This document shows, piece after piece, positions 59,585 to 64,000 of a stretch of DNA of 64,000 bases. The stretch comes from Flavobacterium sp. UBA6135 (GTDB lineage: Bacteria > Bacteroidota > Bacteroidia > Flavobacteriales > Flavobacteriaceae). The notes under the pieces were generated by a model. It did no database searches. It was not told where the DNA came from and saw nothing but the letters and a program-made list of their open reading frames with translations. The DNA lies in contig NZ_DIVJ01000049.1 of NCBI RefSeq assembly GCF_002428305.1, positions 6,738 through 70,737 on the forward strand, in the 5' to 3' direction. Each line of letters starts with the position of its first letter. The first letter of the stretch is position 1. A program made the position numbers and the translations under genes.

Positions 59585-62500
59585 ATGAGTATTTTAAACA
59601 GTATACTTAAGGCTTTTGTGGGAGACAAATCAGAAAAAGATGTCAAAGCAATCCAGCCCTTACTTTCAAAAATTAAAACTTTTGAATCTAACCTAAGTTC
59701 TTTATCGCACGACGAATTGCGTGCGAAAACTAATTTCTTTAAAGAAAAAATCAAATCGTCCAGAGCCACTCAGGATGATAAAATTGCAGCTTTAAAGATT
59801 GAAGTTGAAGCCACTGCCGATTTTGACAAAAGAGAAGATCTTTATGTCTTGATTGACAGTTTAGAAAAAGAGGCTTATGAGAATTCTGAAAGAACTTTAT
59901 TAGAAATTCTACCTGAAGCTTTTGCTGTTGTAAAAGAAACTGCAAAACGATTTAAAGACAACACACAAGTTGTTGTAAAAGCAACACCAAAAGACATTGA
60001 ACTTTCTGCTACAAAATCCTATATTTCTATTGAGGGTGACAACGCTGTTTGGTTAAATTCATGGAACGCCGCAGGTAAAGAAATTACTTGGGACATGATT
60101 CACTATGATGTCCAGTTGATTGGTGGTGTGGTTTTACATCAAGGTAAAATTGCCGAGATGCAAACAGGTGAAGGAAAAACTTTAGTAGCCACGCTTCCAC
60201 TCTATTTGAATGCTCTTACCGGAAACGGAGTTCACTTGGTTACTGTGAATGATTATTTAGCAAAACGTGATAGCACTTGGAAAGCTCCTATTTTTGAATT
60301 TCATGGCTTAACAGTTGATTGTATTGATAATCATCAACCAAACACTGAAGCACGAAGAAAAGCGTATGAAGCTGATATTACCTATGGAACCAACAACGAG
60401 TTTGGCTTTGATTATTTAAGGGATAATATGGCTCATTCTCCTGAAGATTTGGTACAACGCAAGCACAATTATGCCATTGTCGATGAGGTCGATTCGGTTT
60501 TAATTGATGATGCCAGAACGCCATTAATTATTTCGGGTCCGGTGCCTCAAGGAGACAGACATGAATTTAATGAATTGAAACCAAAAGTTGACAACTTAGT
60601 AACACTTCAACGAAATTTAGCTACCGGATTTTTAACTGAAGCCAAAAAACTCATTAAAGAAGGCAACACAAAAGAGGGCGGATTTAGTTTATTAAGAGCT
60701 TATCGTGCACTTCCAAAAAATAAAGCACTAATCAAATTTTTAAGTGAAGAAGGAATTAAACAATTACTTCAAAAAACTGAAAATTTTTATATGCAAGATA
60801 ACAATCGCGAAATGCCAAAAGTTGATGAAGCTTTGTATTTTGTGATTGAAGAAAAAAACAACCAAGTTGAATTAACCGATAACGGTATTAAATTCCTATC
60901 AAAAGATACAGACGAAAGTTTCTTTGTACTTCCTGACATTGGTACTGAAATTGCACGTATCGAAAAAATGAAGTTGGAAAAAGATGCTGAAGCTGAAGAA
61001 AAAGAAAAACTTTTTCAAGACTTTGGAATCAAATCTGAACGCATTCACACACTAACACAATTATTGAAAGCATATACCCTTTTTGAAAAAGATGTGGAAT
61101 ATGTAATCATGGATAATAAAATCATGATTGTTGATGAACAAACCGGACGTATCATGGACGGTCGTCGTTATTCTGACGGTTTACATCAAGCAATTGAAGC
61201 CAAAGAAAATGTAAAAATTGAAGCAGCAACACAAACATTTGCTACGGTTACGCTTCAAAATTATTTCCGTATGTATAGCAAACTTGCCGGTATGACCGGT
61301 ACTGCTGTAACTGAAGCGGGAGAGCTTTGGCAAATTTACAAATTGGATGTGGTAGAAATTCCAACCAACCGTCCGATGGCAAGAAAAGATCAAGAAGATT
61401 TGATTTATAAAACCACTCGTGAAAAATTCAATGCTGTAATTGAAGATGTAACAAAATTATCTCAGGCCGGAAGACCTGTGTTAATTGGAACAACTTCAGT
61501 TGAAATTTCAGAATTGTTGAGTAGAATGTTGAAAATGCGTAACATTCCACACAATGTCTTGAATGCTAAAATGCATAAAAAAGAAGCTGAGATTGTAGCC
61601 GAGGCAGGAAATCCAGGAGTTGTAACTATTGCAACCAACATGGCAGGTCGTGGAACCGATATTAAATTATCTGCTGAAGTAAAAGCTGCAGGCGGTTTAG
61701 CCATTATCGGAACAGAACGTCATGATTCCAGACGTGTAGACAGACAGTTACGTGGTCGTGCCGGTCGTCAAGGAGATCCGGGAAGTTCACAGTTTTATGT
61801 TTCGTTAGAAGATAATTTAATGCGTTTGTTTGGTTCAGAACGCGTTGCAAAAGTTATGGATAGAATGGGCTTGAAAGAAGGTGAAGTAATTCAACATTCA
61901 ATGATGACCAAGTCTATTGAAAGAGCTCAGAAAAAAGTAGAAGAAAACAATTTTGGTGTTCGTAAACGTTTATTAGAATATGATGACGTTATGAATGCTC
62001 AAAGAGAAGTAGTCTACAAAAGAAGAAGACACGCTCTTCACGGGGAACGTTTGAAAGTAGATATTGCAAACATGCTTTATGATACTTGCGAAAATATTAT
62101 TACTGCAAATAAATTATCAAACGATTTCAAGAATTTTGAATTTGAATTAATACGCTATTTTTCAATCACTTCTCCTGTTACAGAAAGTGAATTCAATAAA
62201 TTAACTGAAATCGAATTAACCGGAAAAGTTTATAAAGCGGCATTAAATTATTATCAAGAGAAAAACGGTCGTGATGCCAGAGAAGCTTATCCGATTATTA
62301 AAAATGTTTTTGAAAATCCAAACAACCAATACGAAAGAATTGTTGTTCCGTTTACTGATGGTAGCAAAACTTTGAACGTTGTTACCGATTTGAAAAAAGC
62401 ATATGAATCAGAAGGTCGTCAATTGGTTACTGATTTTGAAAAAAACATCACTTTAGCCATTGTTGACGAAGCTTGGAAAAAGCATCTTCGCAAAATGGAT

Positions 62501-62932
62501 GAATTGAAGCAATCGGTTCAATTAGCGGTTCACGAACAAAAAGATCCATTACTAATTTATAAGTTTGAAGCATTCAATTTATTCAAAGCCATGCTAGATA
62601 ATGTGAATAAAGAAGTTATTTCATTCTTATTTAAAGGCGATTTACCAAATCAAAACGCAAATATTAGTGAAGCTAGGGAAGTTCGTCAAAAAGAAAACTA
62701 TAAAACATCTAAAGACGAAATACCAAACAGTGACACATTAGCAGCTCAAAATCGTGAAGCAGGACAAACACAACGTCAACATGTAACTGAGACTATAGTT
62801 AGAGATGCTCCAAAGATTAATAGAAACGATACTGTTACTATAAAACATGTAATGAGTGGAAAAACTGAAACCATGAAATTTAAAAAAGCTGAAAGCATGA
62901 TTGCCGGCGGCGAATGGGTTTTGGTTCACTAG
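59585..62932 (+). CDS. secA: Preprotein translocase ATPase SecA
   Basis: Motor that pushes secretory proteins through SecYEG. Visible: MQTGEGKTLVATLPLYL (Walker A), TVNDYLAKRDS, YGTNNEFGFDYLRDNM, IVDEVDSVLIDDARTPLIISGP (Walker B/DEAD), the large Bacteroidota insertion (about residues 315-500), GMTGTAVTEAGEL, TNMAGRGTDIKL and RQLRGRAGRQGDPGSSQFYVSLED. Length 1115 is usual in this phylum, longer than E. coli SecA (901). The C-terminal zinc-binding CxCxSG tail is missing and replaced by a short Gly-containing end (KFKKAESMIAGGEWVLVH). Confidence 0.98.
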   Translation: MSILNSILKAFVGDKSEKDVKAIQPLLSKIKTFESNLSSLSHDELRAKTNFFKEKIKSSRATQDDKIAALKIEVEATADFDKREDLYVLIDSLEKEAYENSERTLLEILPEAFAVVKETAKRFKDNTQVVVKATPKDIELSATKSYISIEGDNAVWLNSWNAAGKEITWDMIHYDVQLIGGVVLHQGKIAEMQTGEGKTLVATLPLYLNALTGNGVHLVTVNDYLAKRDSTWKAPIFEFHGLTVDCIDNHQPNTEARRKAYEADITYGTNNEFGFDYLRDNMAHSPEDLVQRKHNYAIVDEVDSVLIDDARTPLIISGPVPQGDRHEFNELKPKVDNLVTLQRNLATGFLTEAKKLIKEGNTKEGGFSLLRAYRALPKNKALIKFLSEEGIKQLLQKTENFYMQDNNREMPKVDEALYFVIEEKNNQVELTDNGIKFLSKDTDESFFVLPDIGTEIARIEKMKLEKDAEAEEKEKLFQDFGIKSERIHTLTQLLKAYTLFEKDVEYVIMDNKIMIVDEQTGRIMDGRRYSDGLHQAIEAKENVKIEAATQTFATVTLQNYFRMYSKLAGMTGTAVTEAGELWQIYKLDVVEIPTNRPMARKDQEDLIYKTTREKFNAVIEDVTKLSQAGRPVLIGTTSVEISELLSRMLKMRNIPHNVLNAKMHKKEAEIVAEAGNPGVVTIATNMAGRGTDIKLSAEVKAAGGLAIIGTERHDSRRVDRQLRGRAGRQGDPGSSQFYVSLEDNLMRLFGSERVAKVMDRMGLKEGEVIQHSMMTKSIERAQKKVEENNFGVRKRLLEYDDVMNAQREVVYKRRRHALHGERLKVDIANMLYDTCENIITANKLSNDFKNFEFELIRYFSITSPVTESEFNKLTEIELTGKVYKAALNYYQEKNGRDAREAYPIIKNVFENPNNQYERIVVPFTDGSKTLNVVTDLKKAYESEGRQLVTDFEKNITLAIVDEAWKKHLRKMDELKQSVQLAVHEQKDPLLIYKFEAFNLFKAMLDNVNKEVISFLFKGDLPNQNANISEAREVRQKENYKTSKDEIPNSDTLAAQNREAGQTQRQHVTETIVRDAPKINRNDTVTIKHVMSGKTETMKFKKAESMIAGGEWVLVH

Positions 62933-62954
62933 ACTAAAGTAATTCAAAAAAGTA

Positions 62955-62989
62955 ATCCTCAATTGTTTTTCAATTGGGGATTTTTTTTG
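62955..62989 (+). terminator. secA terminator
   Basis: ATCCTCAATTG (62955-62965) pairs with CAATTGGGGAT (62971-62981) with one G-U pair, followed by a T-run, 23 bp behind the secA stop. Confidence 0.9.
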
Positions 62990-63136
62990 TGCATCTTGTA
63001 ATAATCATGTAATTATAAAATAAAGTTATGTAACACTTTCAATGTCGAATTTTTTCACCTTTACATCATCCAAATTTTATAAAATTTATCCTTAAAATCG
63101 AAACTGTAAATAAGATAGTATAAAAAGAATTCAACT

Positions 63137-63973
63137 ATGAGGAATGACATTGCAAATGCATCGATTACTAAAACTAAAAGCCGAATTATCGCTTTAAGTG
63201 AAAAATCTATTGCTAAAAAGGAAGAAGCTTTTTCCTTTTTTTCTAAAATATCCGATGTTACCCTTTTTTTGATTTTAGTTTTCAAGGAAACCTTTTCGCG
63301 TGATTTTGAATTCAAAGAGTTTATAAAACAATGTTATCAAATAGGTTATAAAACGCTCCCACTTATTTCAATTACAGGAACAATTATGGGTTTGGTACTT
63401 ACTATCCAATCACGACCTGTTCTATTAAAATTTGGAGCAGAAACCATGTTGCCAAGTATGGTTGCTCTTTCTATTATTCGTGAAATGGGTCCCGTTATTA
63501 CGGCTTTGATTTGTGCCGGAAAAATTGGTTCAGGTATTGGAGCGGAATTAGGCTCCATGAAAGTAACTGAACAAATTGATGCCATGGAAGTTTCTTCTAC
63601 CAATCCCGTTCGATTTCTTATAGTAACTCGAGTTTTAGCAGCAACATTGATGATTCCGTTGTTGGTTTTATATGCAGATGCTTTAGGAATTTTGGGAAGT
63701 TGGCTTGGTGCAAATATCAAAGGTGATGTTTCATTTGTTTTGTTTTTTTCACAAGCTTTTAGACATGTTGAATTCATCGATTTATTTCCAGCCATAATCA
63801 AAACTTTCTTTTTTGGAGCAGCTATTGGTTTGGTGGGTTGTTATAAAGGATTTAATGCAGGAAGAGGTACAGAAAGTGTTGGAAAAGCAGCAAATTCTGC
63901 TGTTGTTTTAGCCTCTTTATTAGTAATCATAATTGATATGATTGCTGTTCAAATTACTGATATGATTATATGA
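63137..63973 (+). CDS. MlaE family ABC transporter permease (278 aa)
   Basis: Membrane subunit of an Mla-type lipid transporter, which moves phospholipids between inner and outer membranes. After a charged N-terminal region of about 75 residues follow the family motifs GTIMGLVLTIQSRPVLLKFG, REMGPVITALICAGKIGSGIGAELGSMKVTEQIDAMEV and FFFGAAIGLVGCYKGFNAGRGTESVGKAANSAVV. Five or six hydrophobic helices are present. Its TGA overlaps the ATG of the next gene (ATGA), the expected position of the ATPase subunit. Confidence 0.94.
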   Translation: MRNDIANASITKTKSRIIALSEKSIAKKEEAFSFFSKISDVTLFLILVFKETFSRDFEFKEFIKQCYQIGYKTLPLISITGTIMGLVLTIQSRPVLLKFGAETMLPSMVALSIIREMGPVITALICAGKIGSGIGAELGSMKVTEQIDAMEVSSTNPVRFLIVTRVLAATLMIPLLVLYADALGILGSWLGANIKGDVSFVLFFSQAFRHVEFIDLFPAIIKTFFFGAAIGLVGCYKGFNAGRGTESVGKAANSAVVLASLLVIIIDMIAVQITDMII

Positions 63974-64000
63974 AGACCGAAAATACAAATAGAAAAAAAG
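63970..64000 (+). CDS. Start of a gene cut by the window edge, probably the MlaF-type ATPase
   Basis: An ATG at 63970 overlaps the stop of the MlaE-type gene by four bases and opens the frame MKTENTNRKK up to the window end. Only ten codons are visible, so the identity as the ATP-binding subunit is inferred purely from operon order in this family. Confidence 0.5.
   Translation, partial: MKTENTNRKK

Noticed and set aside
63061..63315. Open frame of 84 codons opposite the MlaE-type gene
   Set aside because: Antisense to the N-terminus of the permease, no supporting feature.

Overview
The window looks like a chromosomal segment of a Flavobacterium-like member of the Flavobacteriaceae. The DNA is AT-rich. 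Many genes are preceded by the Bacteroidota promoter motif TAnnTTTG, and Shine-Dalgarno sequences are largely absent. Several families are characteristic of the group: DUF6452/DUF6048 behind rlmD, DUF4295 behind rpmB-rpmG, BshC, a short archaeal-type ProS and an OmpP1/FadL porin. I cannot name the species from sequence alone.

Region 1-9.6 kb is a type II-C CRISPR-Cas locus. It holds 90 repeats (the first cut by the window edge) and 89 spacers, a compact 1123-residue Cas9 with all RuvC and HNH residues present, and a divergently encoded tracrRNA with anti-repeat, nexus-like hairpins and a UUCG-capped terminator. No cas1 or cas2 lies between cas9 and the array or on the right side of cas9. They are either beyond the left edge or absent. 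The array holds near-duplicate spacers, two pairs of which differ at the second base from the PAM-proximal end, which suggests repeated sampling of phage variants.

Region 9.6-20.4 kb is mixed: an unrecognised Flavobacteria-type protein, an 11-bp tandem repeat in front of a small gene, valS, a DUF1573 protein, an aspartic protease with PDZ domain, a 200-bp element with terminal inverted repeats, two aminotransferases (one is RocD) and an SLC13 carrier. Region 20.5-34 kb is housekeeping: rlmD with two envelope genes, thrC, a PAS histidine kinase and response regulator pair, rpsT, two tRNA-Glu, proS, a Trp/Gly-rich lipoprotein, a FadL-type porin and rimO. An IS200-type transposase pseudogene lies at about 33.65-34.08 kb.

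Region 34-46.8 kb holds a three-gene acyl-CoA (probably propionyl-CoA) carboxylase operon, a B12-binding radical SAM protein, bshC, ndk, a DUF721 gene coupled to a lipoprotein, a serine hydrolase, a sulfurtransferase and ftsY. Region 46.9-64 kb holds rpmB-rpmG-DUF4295, cinA, an Hpt protein, a FAH-family hydrolase, an exonuclease, an E2 acyltransferase, a glycosyltransferase, an ABC-F ATPase, a LolD-like ATPase, an ATP-grasp enzyme, a PduO-type adenosyltransferase, secA and the start of an Mla-type transporter operon.

Between 39 and 60 kb a family of short degenerate tandem repeats (units of 7 or 8 bp, often in inverted pairs) recurs, mostly directly behind stop codons and in a few cases inside genes. 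This and the spacer near-duplicates are the least expected signals in the window.
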